DNA from: Brevibacterium marinum
Lineage (GTDB): Bacteria; Actinomycetota; Actinomycetes; Actinomycetales; Brevibacteriaceae
Reading direction: 5' to 3'
Assembly: GCF_011927955.1 (NCBI RefSeq)
Contig: NZ_JAATJN010000001.1
Coordinates: 930,001 to 994,000, forward strand
DNA length: 64,000 bases
In this document: positions 42,116-49,866 of the stretch, piece by piece
How the letters are laid out: the number at the start of each line of letters is the position of its first letter
Numbering within the stretch: the first letter of the stretch is position 1
The notes under the pieces: model-generated
What the model was told of the DNA's origin: nothing
The model's input: the letters and a program-made list of their open reading frames with translations, nothing else
Databases searched by the model: none
Translations under genes and position numbers: made by a program

Positions 42116-44056
42116 ATGAACGCCAGCCCGCAGGAATCCCCGACATCCCCACACCAGATCAAGGTGCGCGCACCCGAACTCATCGGCCGGCGCTGGATGA
42201 ACTCCGGGGGCAAGGAGCTGAGCCTGGCCGACCTGCGCGGCAAGGTGATCCTGCTCGACTTCTGGACCTTCTGCTGCATCAACTGCCTCCACGTCCTCGA
42301 CGAGCTGCGACCGCTCGAGGAGAAGTACAGCAAGGAGCTCGTCATCATCGGCGTGCACTCGCCGAAATTCGAGTTCGAACGCACCGTCGAGGCAGTCGAT
42401 CAGGCGGTCGAACGCTACCAGGTCGAACACCTCGTCCTCGACGACCCGGACCTCGTCACCTGGCAGGCCTACACCGCACGCGCCTGGCCCACACTGGCCG
42501 TCATCGACCCGGAGGGCTACCTCGTCGCGACACTGTCCGGTGAAGGTCACGGCGCTGGGCTCGGCGAGATCATCGAAGGCCTCATCGACGAGCACTCGGC
42601 CAAGGGCACACTGCACTCGGGAGACGGCCCCTACGTGCCACCACCGGCCCCGGAGACCGAGCTGTTCTACCCGGGGAAGGTCACCGCACTGCCCTCGGGC
42701 AACCTCCTCGTCGCCGACTCCGGCCACCACAGCCTCGTCGAATACGACGCATCAGGGCAGACCGTCATCCGTCGCATCGGGACAGGTGAACGCGGCGCAG
42801 CCGACGGTGACTTCGCCCGGGCATCCTTCAGCGAACCCGGCGGCATCGCCGTGCTGCCGGCGACCGTGGCAGCGAAGGCCGGGTACCACCTCGTCGTCGC
42901 CGACACCGTCAATCACAGTCTGCGAGGCATCAACCTCGAGACCGAGACCGTGACGACGATCGCCGGCACCGGTGAGCAGCACATGGTCGGCGCGATCGAC
43001 AACGTGGTCGGCACCCACGGCGAACTCGGCCGCTATGACGGTCCCGCCCTCGACGTGAAGCTCTCATCGCCGTGGGATGTAATCTTCGTCCCCTCCACCG
43101 CCGAGGTGGTCGTGGCGATGGCGGGCAACCACACCATGTGGTCGTTCGACCCCGAGACCCAGGCGATCCGCCTGCTCTCGGGCACCATGAACGAAGGATT
43201 GGCGGACGGCGACGCGGAGACTGCGTGGTTCGCCCAGAGTTCGGGCCTCGACCTCAGCCCGGACGGTGACGTCTTCATCGCCGACTCCGAGACCTCCGCG
43301 GTCCGTCGCCTCGATCCGAAGACCGGAGCGGTGACGACCCTGATCGGTGAAGGACTCTTCGACTTCGGCTTCCGTGACGGTCCCGCCGCCGAGGCCAGAC
43401 TGCAGCATCCCTTGGGTGTGCGGAGCCTGCCGGACGGCTCGGTTGCGATCGCCGACACCTACAACGGTGCGATCCGACGCTATGACTTCACCACGAACGA
43501 TGTCTCGACCCTGGCCCGCGGCCTGCGCGAACCCTCCGACATCTTCGTCGTCGAAGCCACTGAATCCGCCGGAGCCGCCGAAGCCGCCGAAGCCGAACTC
43601 CTCATCGTCGAATCCGCCTCGCACGCTCTGACCCGAGTGAAGCTGCCCAAGGACGCCCAGCGGGTCGACGAAGGCGCACTCACCAGCAGACGCCCCTCGA
43701 CCGAGATCGCCTCGGGGCCGGTGTCGGTGAGCGTGAGCTTCACCGTTCCGGCAGGTCAGAAGCTCGACGACAGGTGGGGAGACCCCACCTACCTGCAGGT
43801 CTCCTCGACGCCGCCGGAGCTCATCATCTCCGGAAGCGGAGACGCAGAAGGGCTCAACCGGGACATCGTCCTCAACCCCGAGCTCGAATCCGGTGTCCTG
43901 CACGTCACCGCACGGGCCGCCGCCTGCGACGGTGAACCCGGCGGAGAGATTCCCCTGCACGCCGCGTGCCACCTCTACCAGCAGGACTGGGGCATCCCCG
44001 TCGACCTCGTCGCCTCAGCTCCCGCCGAGCTCACCCTCGACCTCCGCGGCGCCTGA
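42116..44056 (+). CDS. Thioredoxin-like / NHL-repeat protein
   Basis: A 646-residue protein made of a thioredoxin-like domain and an NHL beta-propeller, the NHLRC2 architecture. The N-terminal part (about 25-165) has FWTFCCINCLHVLDEL with a CINC redox pair near residue 62. From about 180 on, NHL blades recur: GNLLVADSGHHSLVEYD, YHLVVADTVNHSLRGI, DVFIADSETSAVRRLD and GSVAIADTYNGAIRRYD. The C-terminal 110 residues form a beta-rich domain with two cysteines. No signal peptide is seen. A short Ala/Glu repeat near 487 lies between blades. It is probably redox-linked, but the partner is unknown. The ATG at 42116 has GAAAATGGG upstream. Confidence 0.88.
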   Translation: MNASPQESPTSPHQIKVRAPELIGRRWMNSGGKELSLADLRGKVILLDFWTFCCINCLHVLDELRPLEEKYSKELVIIGVHSPKFEFERTVEAVDQAVERYQVEHLVLDDPDLVTWQAYTARAWPTLAVIDPEGYLVATLSGEGHGAGLGEIIEGLIDEHSAKGTLHSGDGPYVPPPAPETELFYPGKVTALPSGNLLVADSGHHSLVEYDASGQTVIRRIGTGERGAADGDFARASFSEPGGIAVLPATVAAKAGYHLVVADTVNHSLRGINLETETVTTIAGTGEQHMVGAIDNVVGTHGELGRYDGPALDVKLSSPWDVIFVPSTAEVVVAMAGNHTMWSFDPETQAIRLLSGTMNEGLADGDAETAWFAQSSGLDLSPDGDVFIADSETSAVRRLDPKTGAVTTLIGEGLFDFGFRDGPAAEARLQHPLGVRSLPDGSVAIADTYNGAIRRYDFTTNDVSTLARGLREPSDIFVVEATESAGAAEAAEAELLIVESASHALTRVKLPKDAQRVDEGALTSRRPSTEIASGPVSVSVSFTVPAGQKLDDRWGDPTYLQVSSTPPELIISGSGDAEGLNRDIVLNPELESGVLHVTARAAACDGEPGGEIPLHAACHLYQQDWGIPVDLVASAPAELTLDLRGA

Positions 44057-44170
44057 CGACGGGGCGGTCCAGGTCCCTGAAGGCGGCGTACCTGCGGTTG
44101 TGTCCACGGCACTGAAAGCGGCCGTGCCCGCCTGCCGCTGTCGGCCCGGCGCCCCGCGCGTCATAGTGCT

Positions 44171-44206
44171 CATATGGTCGAAGAACTCCCGCTTTTCGAC
44201 CATATG
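44171..44206. repeat. Stem-loop between convergent genes, candidate dispersed hairpin copy D
   Basis: CATATGGTCGAA (44171-44182) pairs perfectly with 44195-44206 around a 12-nt loop, and TCGA again closes the arms. The outer part matches the flank of copy A at 696-711 in reverse complement. It may be a two-way terminator. Confidence 0.75.
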
Positions 44207-44227
44207 CCCACACTCACGAGAGGCGCC

Positions 44228-44261
44228 CCGCCCCGGCACGCGCCCCACCCCGGCACGCGCC
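44228..44261. repeat. Two-copy 17-bp repeat next to a stop codon
   Basis: CCCCGGCACGCGCC occurs at 44231 and 44248 with a 17-bp period. The pair ends five bases before the stop of the minus-strand gene at 44267. Confidence 0.7.
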
Positions 44262-44266
44262 GCCGT

Positions 44267-45226
44267 CTACATCACCGTGACGTTGCCGAGGCGGCGCGGG
44301 TCGAAGCTGACCTGCGAGGACTTGACGACGACGGAGCCTCCCATGACGAAGGACAGCGTCTCGTCGAAGTCGTGCTCGGCCGCGGTGACGATATCGCGGT
44401 AGCGCCCTTGGACGCGGACCTCGACGGTCGAAGGGGTGAGTTCGAGGTCATTGCCCGAGGCGGTCAGGCTGACCTGTGGCTCGCGCGTCAGCGACCATTT
44501 CACATCGCCGAGGATCTCGTTGTCCGTGTCGTAGCCGAACACACAGCCCGCCGGGTACAGGGTCTCGGACTTCACGCACTTGTGCAGATGCTCGGTGACC
44601 TGATCGTCCACGGCCTGCTCCAGCTTCGGCGTCGGCTCGGGCGAGAGCTTGATCGTGGCGGTGTCGGTCGGGGCCCTCACCTCGGCGCGTTCTGACTTCG
44701 ATTTGAGGTAAGTGGCATCGAAGCCGACGAGGTAGGTGGCGGGAAACAGCACGGGGACCTCACCGGCGGCGACGCCGTAGCCGTTGACCGTGGCCGTCGA
44801 CGAACCGGAGACCTGCAGATCCAGCGTCGGCCACTCCTCCTGCTCGATCGCCCACCGGTCGAACAGGCCGGCGGTAGCGGGCAGCTTGACCAGGGACAGC
44901 TCCACGGTCTGTGTCTGCGAGGCCAGCACATAGCTGAGCTCGACCTTCGCGCGGTCGCCGTCCGTCGAGACCGTCGTCGCCTCGGCGTCGCGCGGCAGGT
45001 CGGGAGCGGCGTTGAGCACATCGTGGTTGAGCGCGAGAGTCGAGGACGGGGTGGGGGAGGTGAGGTAGGAGAAGGCGCGCTCGGCATCCGCGTCCTCGAT
45101 CGCCGAGATGTAGGCTTCGGCGGCGCGCGCGGGGGTGTAGACGCTGAGGTTGAGGAGCGGAACCGCAGCCACTGTGAGGACGATGACCAGAAGCGCCGAA
45201 ATCAGAAGCTTGCGTGAGGTGCGCAT
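44267..45226 (-). CDS. Secreted or membrane-anchored protein of unknown function
   Basis: A 319-residue envelope protein. It starts MRTSRKLLISALLVIVLTVAAVPLLNL, a signal anchor or signal peptide without a lipobox. Residues 35-95 are helical (AEAYISAIEDADAERAFSYL), like the short helical domains before NTF2-like or DUF4878-like domains, and the rest is beta-rich, with repeated VEL, VQVS strands. The C terminus ends RLGNVTVM. No enzyme motif is visible. The ATG at 45226 follows AGGAGAGGCA. It converges on the NHL gene and is followed by a two-copy 17-bp repeat. The gene upstream, 113 bp away, runs the same way. Confidence 0.7.
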   Translation of the reverse strand: MRTSRKLLISALLVIVLTVAAVPLLNLSVYTPARAAEAYISAIEDADAERAFSYLTSPTPSSTLALNHDVLNAAPDLPRDAEATTVSTDGDRAKVELSYVLASQTQTVELSLVKLPATAGLFDRWAIEQEEWPTLDLQVSGSSTATVNGYGVAAGEVPVLFPATYLVGFDATYLKSKSERAEVRAPTDTATIKLSPEPTPKLEQAVDDQVTEHLHKCVKSETLYPAGCVFGYDTDNEILGDVKWSLTREPQVSLTASGNDLELTPSTVEVRVQGRYRDIVTAAEHDFDETLSFVMGGSVVVKSSQVSFDPRRLGNVTVM

Positions 45227-45339
45227 TGCCTCTCCTGATTCGGTGGGGGATGAAGAAACTTCAGTTTAATGCCAAAGTCGGCTCGGTTCGCGAAGCAGCG
45301 AAGACACGCGGGGCGGGGAGCCGGATGCGTGGGAAGGGA

Positions 45340-46446
45340 TCATTCCACGGAGTATGCGTGCAGCGCCGAAGTGTCGACTTCGACGAAGACGTGGGTGCCG
45401 ACCTTGACGTTGGCACGCAGCTCGGGAAGCGATCCGCCGAGGCTGGGGTGGAGTATCCCGAACCCGCCCCGAGCCCCGGAGACGCCCAGAGCCACGGAGC
45501 CGCTCTGAGCCTCCAAGACGCTCCGGGTCCCGGAGACGCCGGCCAGGTCCGCCAGGTCCACGTCGAGGGCCAGCCCCATCTCCGTGTCGACCGGAGACAG
45601 CTTCGCCTGCAGGCAGGATCCGCGATCGCGCAGTCCGATGACGATGGCTTCGAACACCGCTGCCGAGGTGAACGCCTCGTCGTGCTCGTCCAGCGACAGA
45701 AGCGCACTGCGCCACCCGAGGGTGACGAAGACCTTCCCGTCGAGCTCGGTTCGTGCCTTGACCGCTGAGTGTCCGATCGACAGCCAACCCTTGCGCGCCA
45801 GTCCCGAGTAGACGTTGACCCCGCTGAGCTCTGCCGGCAGCGACCCTCTGGGTTCCGAGACGACCTGTTCCACAGTGCCGAACGCGACGAGTTCGCCGTT
45901 CTCGATATCGGCCACACCCGCCTCGGCGACGGTGAAGTCGGTCAGTGTGTTCGAACTGAAGACGATCCCTCGACCGTGTGCGGCTGCCAGATCGGCCAAT
46001 CGGCCGCGCAGCCCCGCGCGCGCATGGCCGGGGACCCCGGCGAACGGATCGATGAAGGTCAGCCAGGTCGATCCGCTCGCCCACGCCACAGCCAGACCGA
46101 GCTTCGCGCGCTCACTCGCGTCGAGTTCGCCGATTCGGCGTTTCAGCACATCCGGTCTGACCCCGAACTCCGAACACGCCTGAGCCAATGCCGCCTCCCC
46201 GGATCCGGCATCGACCTCACGAAGATGCGTTCTCACCCATCTGCGCACACGCTTCAGTCCCGACCGGATTCCGGTCGGGAACTGCGGCGGAGGTGCGACG
46301 TCGGCGCGCGCAGCGACGGACAGCACCACCTCAGTGGTGCTGTCCGTGCTGCCCATGAGACCGAGCATTGTCCCTGCTCGGAGACAGCCCAGATCGATCT
46401 GGTGTCTGCCGAGGTGCAGCCCCGCCAGGGACAATTCGTCGTTCAA
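45340..46446 (-). CDS. ABC-transporter ATPase-like protein with lost catalytic motifs
   Basis: A 368-residue protein that keeps the outline of an ABC ATPase with two C-terminal TOBE-type domains (about 225-368), as in molybdate or spermidine importers, but lacks the residues for ATP use. The Walker A position reads GLMGSTDST (29-37) with no GKS/T, the signature helix reads ASERAKLGLAVAWA (110-123), the Walker B position reads LTFIDPFAGVP (129-139) with Asp-Pro for Asp-Glu-Pro, and the H-loop position has Ser-Asn (about 165-166) for His. The TTG at 46446 starts seven bases after the stop of the surface-protein gene. It is a likely pseudo-ATPase, perhaps a regulator or scaffold. There is no permease gene next to it. 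Confidence 0.6.
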   Translation of the reverse strand: MNDELSLAGLHLGRHQIDLGCLRAGTMLGLMGSTDSTTEVVLSVAARADVAPPPQFPTGIRSGLKRVRRWVRTHLREVDAGSGEAALAQACSEFGVRPDVLKRRIGELDASERAKLGLAVAWASGSTWLTFIDPFAGVPGHARAGLRGRLADLAAAHGRGIVFSSNTLTDFTVAEAGVADIENGELVAFGTVEQVVSEPRGSLPAELSGVNVYSGLARKGWLSIGHSAVKARTELDGKVFVTLGWRSALLSLDEHDEAFTSAAVFEAIVIGLRDRGSCLQAKLSPVDTEMGLALDVDLADLAGVSGTRSVLEAQSGSVALGVSGARGGFGILHPSLGGSLPELRANVKVGTHVFVEVDTSALHAYSVE

Positions 46447-46452
46447 CGGATC

Positions 46453-47823
46453 TTAGAACTCCGCAGGATCGTCGGAGGCGGTCATCCGTCGACGAGTGAT
46501 GACGACGGCTGCGGCACCGACGACGAGAAGTCCGACGCCGAGAGCCAATCCGGTCATTTCGGCACCGGTGCGGGGCAGGTCACTGCCGCTGTCGCTGCCG
46601 TTTCCTCCATCCTCGTCGACCGCGGTGCCGTTGGTGACGACGGTGAAGCTGCCGCCCTGCGGCTTGTCGAAGCTGTCTGTCTGGGCCGTGACGTTGTACG
46701 TGCCCAGAACCGCCTTGACCTTCGCCTGCACGCCGAAGGTCGCCTTGCCCTCGGAATCGGCTTCCTTGGTCATGGTGTAGCGGTCGACCTTGCCCTGGGC
46801 GTGCTCGACGGTGATCGAGATCTTCTCGCCCGGCTGGGCACCGGTGATGCCGAGCTTGATGCCCTCGTTGAGGAAGTCCTCGGAGCTGATCTCGGTCGGC
46901 TCGATGATGAGCGCCTGGGTCGCGGTGGACGCGGCCTCCTTCTCATCCTCATCGGTGCCCGGGCTGGCCGGAGCGGTCGTCGACTTCGCAGCCTTGTCGT
47001 CCTCAGCGGTCTCCTCGGACTCGGAGCCGTCCTCGGTCGCGTCCTCCGAAGACTCGGAATCCGACGGCTCGGGGGTCTGGGTCTCGGTGGACTTCGGAGT
47101 CTGATCCTCGGACTCGGTCGGCTCCGGAGTCTTCGACTCGGTCTCGGTCGGCTTCGAAGCTTCCTTGGTCTCGGTCGCATCCTCGCTCGGCTCGTCCGAC
47201 TTGGTCTCGGAGGGAGTCGACGCGGCGGTTTCGCTCGGATCCTCGGTTGAGGGCGCATTCGATTCCGGGGCCGGGCCTGTTGCGGAAGAGCAATCAGAGC
47301 CCTTGGCGTCGTCCTCGACGTCGTCGGCCGTCGGCACGACCTCGAACGTGACCTTCGAGGAGTCCTTCTCGGTCTTCTCGTCGGTGAGGTAGAGCGAATA
47401 TTTGCCCGAGGGCACCTTGGCGTCGTCCGTGACGGAGAAGAAGTAGGTGCCCGACACCTTGCCCTTCTCATCGACGGTCAGCTTCTTCTCCGGCGAGTAC
47501 TTGGACCCATCGGTGCCGACGACCGTGACCGTCGCCTTCTCATCGGGGGTGAATCCGGTGCCGGAGAATCCGATGCCCTTCTTGCGCTCCGCGATGTCGG
47601 CCCGGGTCACCTGTGCGGCAGAGAGCGTCGCCTGGGGGTCCGAGCTATCGGGAACCTTCGAATCGGTTTCGGGGTCGTTTGACTGCTGTGCGTCGTCATA
47701 TGCACAGAGCTCGTCTGCTCGCGACGCCGTAGCGGACTCCGTTGCTGCGAACGCCGGGGCGCCAGCAAGACCTGTCAATGCAACGGCTACTGCGGGGGCA
47801 AGCACAAGACGCGTGGTCTTCAC
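46453..47823 (-). CDS. LPXTG-type cell-wall-anchored surface protein
   Basis: A 456-residue surface protein. A signal peptide (1-27, ending in PAFA-A) leads to an extracellular region. Beta-rich domains lie near 65-150 (ADIAERKKGIGFSGTGFTPD) and 300-410, and a Ser/Thr/Glu/Pro-rich stalk of about 150 residues lies between. The C terminus has the sorting signal LPRTG near residue 423, a hydrophobic helix and RRRMTASDD, so a sortase should anchor it. The GTG at 47823 is preceded by AAAGGC, and the region forms a hairpin that pairs with this site. The ABC-like gene is read directly after it. No sortase gene is in the window. Confidence 0.88.
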   Translation of the reverse strand: MKTTRLVLAPAVAVALTGLAGAPAFAATESATASRADELCAYDDAQQSNDPETDSKVPDSSDPQATLSAAQVTRADIAERKKGIGFSGTGFTPDEKATVTVVGTDGSKYSPEKKLTVDEKGKVSGTYFFSVTDDAKVPSGKYSLYLTDEKTEKDSSKVTFEVVPTADDVEDDAKGSDCSSATGPAPESNAPSTEDPSETAASTPSETKSDEPSEDATETKEASKPTETESKTPEPTESEDQTPKSTETQTPEPSDSESSEDATEDGSESEETAEDDKAAKSTTAPASPGTDEDEKEAASTATQALIIEPTEISSEDFLNEGIKLGITGAQPGEKISITVEHAQGKVDRYTMTKEADSEGKATFGVQAKVKAVLGTYNVTAQTDSFDKPQGGSFTVVTNGTAVDEDGGNGSDSGSDLPRTGAEMTGLALGVGLLVVGAAAVVITRRRMTASDDPAEF

Positions 47824-47829
47824 AGTAAT

Positions 47830-47860
47830 GCCTTTCGATTGTTGTCAACCCACGAAAGGC
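47830..47860 (-). promoter_or_regulatory. Hairpin over the ribosome binding site of the surface-protein gene
   Basis: GCCTTTCG (47830-47837) and CGAAAGGC (47853-47860) form a perfect 8-bp stem with a 15-base loop in the leader. On the mRNA the arm CGAAAGGC holds the AAAGG ribosome binding site seven bases before the GTG, so folding would hide it. Confidence 0.55.
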
Positions 47861-48110
47861 GATGGAACTCCCGGCATTCCTTGGCTTGAGAAGGGGAAGG
47901 CACCATCGTGCGCGGGTTCGTACAGTTCCTCACTCTAAAGCATTCACCGGTGACTTTGGGGAGACACACGGGGAGAAACCAGCAAAATTCGAGCGTATTG
48001 TTATTCGTTCGTTATCTACGGTCGGCGTGTCGGCGTGATTGTGGGTTTGGTCGCTCCGGTATCAATCGCGCGGACTGCACTGGGGCCCCAGGGCGACTAC
48101 CATCGGAAGC

Positions 48111-48689
48111 GTGACTCTCCTTTCCGATCGCGACATCCGCGCCGAGCTCGACTCCGGACGCATCGCCCTCGACCCCTACGATCCCTCTCTGATCCAGCCC
48201 GCCAGCGTCGATGTGTGCCTGGATCGCTATTTCCGGCTGTTCGACAACCACAAGTATCCGGTCATCGATCCCAGCCTCGATCAGCCCGAACTCACTCGTT
48301 TCGTCGAGTCGGCTCCCGGAGAGCCGTTCGTGCTCCACCCCGGCGAATTCGTCCTCGCCTCCACCCATGAGCTCGTCACCCTGCCCGATGACGTCGCCGC
48401 CCGTCTCGAGGGAAAGTCCTCACTGGGTCGCCTCGGCCTGCTCACCCACTCCACCGCCGGATTCATCGATCCCGGATTCAACGGTCACGTGACCCTCGAA
48501 CTGTCGAACGTCGCGACTCTGCCGATCACACTGTGGCCGGGTATGAAGATCGGCCAGCTCTGCTTCTTCCGCCTCAGCTCCGCCGCCATGCACCCGTACG
48601 GCTCGGACGCCACCGGCAACCGCTATCAGGGTCAGCAGGGCCCCACCGCGTCCCGATCGCACCTCAACTTCTACCGGAGGGGCATGTGA
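48111..48689 (+). CDS. dcd: dCTP deaminase
   Basis: Converts dCTP to dUTP, or to dUMP if bifunctional, for thymidylate supply. The 192-residue trimeric enzyme has [15 protein letters not shown] at the start, [13 protein letters not shown] near 29, the substrate loop [18 protein letters not shown] near 80, [11 protein letters not shown] near 103 with catalytic residues, and [20 protein letters not shown] near 122. Start GTG 48111 is preceded by ATCGGAAGC. The next gene starts inside the stop (GTGA), so the two are coupled. The upstream region of about 290 bp is shared with the divergent surface-protein gene. Confidence 0.97.
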   Translation: MTLLSDRDIRAELDSGRIALDPYDPSLIQPASVDVCLDRYFRLFDNHKYPVIDPSLDQPELTRFVESAPGEPFVLHPGEFVLASTHELVTLPDDVAARLEGKSSLGRLGLLTHSTAGFIDPGFNGHVTLELSNVATLPITLWPGMKIGQLCFFRLSSAAMHPYGSDATGNRYQGQQGPTASRSHLNFYRRGM

Positions 48690-49687
48690 CCACTCGCCGA
48701 GAGCTGCGGATGCAGCGTGAGGCTGCCGAGCGTGTCGGTGACACGAACACCTCGGCGGACCTGCGCGGATTCCATCTGCTTCTCCTGGACGAGGGCATCG
48801 AGGTCTCCGACGTGCTCGCGCTCGTGCACAACCGGCTTCCCGACATCGCCCCGCGACTGGACGGCAACGGCCAGCTCAAACTCAGTCGGCACTCCCGCCT
48901 GAGTGAGGGCGCCGGCCTCGACGCGGCCACGATCGCCGCGCTCGAAGTCCCCGAATGGGCGAGTCACGCGATCGTCATCGACTGTCCACGCGATCGGGAG
49001 CCCGTGCCTCCACCGGCTTGGTTCGCCGACGCCGACGGACTCCACGAAGCATTTCCGGCCGGCCTGCCCGACCGGGAGGAGGAGCGCACGCTCAGCCTCA
49101 TCCTGTCCATCGCCTCGCGCCTGCACACCGGCGTTCGCCTCGCGGACGAAGCGGGGCTGGCGACCCGGGTCATCGTGCCCGACCCGGAGGCGAAGATCGA
49201 CCTGTACCTCTACTCCTCGTACTGGCTCGAACCCGAGGTCGCCCTCTCCCTGGTCCGCAGGCACGCCCCGCACGCATTTCAGCAGGCACTGCCGACCCCC
49301 GACGAGGCGGTCCTGGCCCAGGCCTCGATCGACGACCCGCTCTTCGATCCCTCTGCGCCGGTCATCCTCGACGGGTACTCCCTCCTCGTTCCTCTCGGAG
49401 AGATCGACGAGGCGGCAGGGCAGCTCGAGATCCGCGTGATGGAGGCCGAATGGGTGCCGCCGATCATCGCGGCCCATCGACCCAAGCCCCTGGTCGAATA
49501 CCACGTGCACTGGATGGACGCCGAATCCCAGCGATACCAGCCCCGCCAGAGCCGAGGCTTCCGTCGAATGCGCAACCAGGTCGCCCGACTCGTCGACGGC
49601 ATCGGGGCAGAGCTGCTCATCGGCTGCGACGGAACCGGGTTGGATGAGAACGGCTTCCTCGTCACCAGCAGTCAGCTGCGCAGCTGA
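48686..49687 (+). CDS. Unknown protein coupled to dcd
   Basis: I do not recognise this 333-residue protein. It is soluble with no membrane segment, and acidic. The start GTG 48686 overlaps the dcd stop. The N-terminal part has basic residues ([18 protein letters not shown]), then [23 protein letters not shown] near 35. The middle has [24 protein letters not shown] near 135 and [14 protein letters not shown] near 185. The C terminus has [20 protein letters not shown] and [22 protein letters not shown]. The pattern suggests a folded alpha/beta protein. A role in nucleotide metabolism is possible from context only. A two-copy 23-bp repeat follows its stop. Confidence 0.65.
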   Translation: MTTRRELRMQREAAERVGDTNTSADLRGFHLLLLDEGIEVSDVLALVHNRLPDIAPRLDGNGQLKLSRHSRLSEGAGLDAATIAALEVPEWASHAIVIDCPRDREPVPPPAWFADADGLHEAFPAGLPDREEERTLSLILSIASRLHTGVRLADEAGLATRVIVPDPEAKIDLYLYSSYWLEPEVALSLVRRHAPHAFQQALPTPDEAVLAQASIDDPLFDPSAPVILDGYSLLVPLGEIDEAAGQLEIRVMEAEWVPPIIAAHRPKPLVEYHVHWMDAESQRYQPRQSRGFRRMRNQVARLVDGIGAELLIGCDGTGLDENGFLVTSSQLRS

Positions 49688-49693
49688 AGCGCA

Positions 49694-49739
49694 CCGTCCC
49701 CGGTGGTCCTGGTTCCCCGTCCCCGGTGGCCTTATTCCC
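49694..49739. repeat. Two-copy 23-bp repeat after a stop codon
   Basis: 49694-49716 and 49717-49739 share CCGTCCCCGGTGG and differ in the last bases. The first begins six bases after the TGA at 49685-49687. Confidence 0.75.
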
Positions 49740-49866
49740 GCCGAAATGTGGGATTGATGACTGCCGTCGAAGGCGTCGTTGATTGGGAGATAGGTGGTGC
49801 ATCGTGAGAAAATACTGTGGAGAACTACATTCTGGCAAATCTTATAAATGACGGAGGTGTCCGCCG

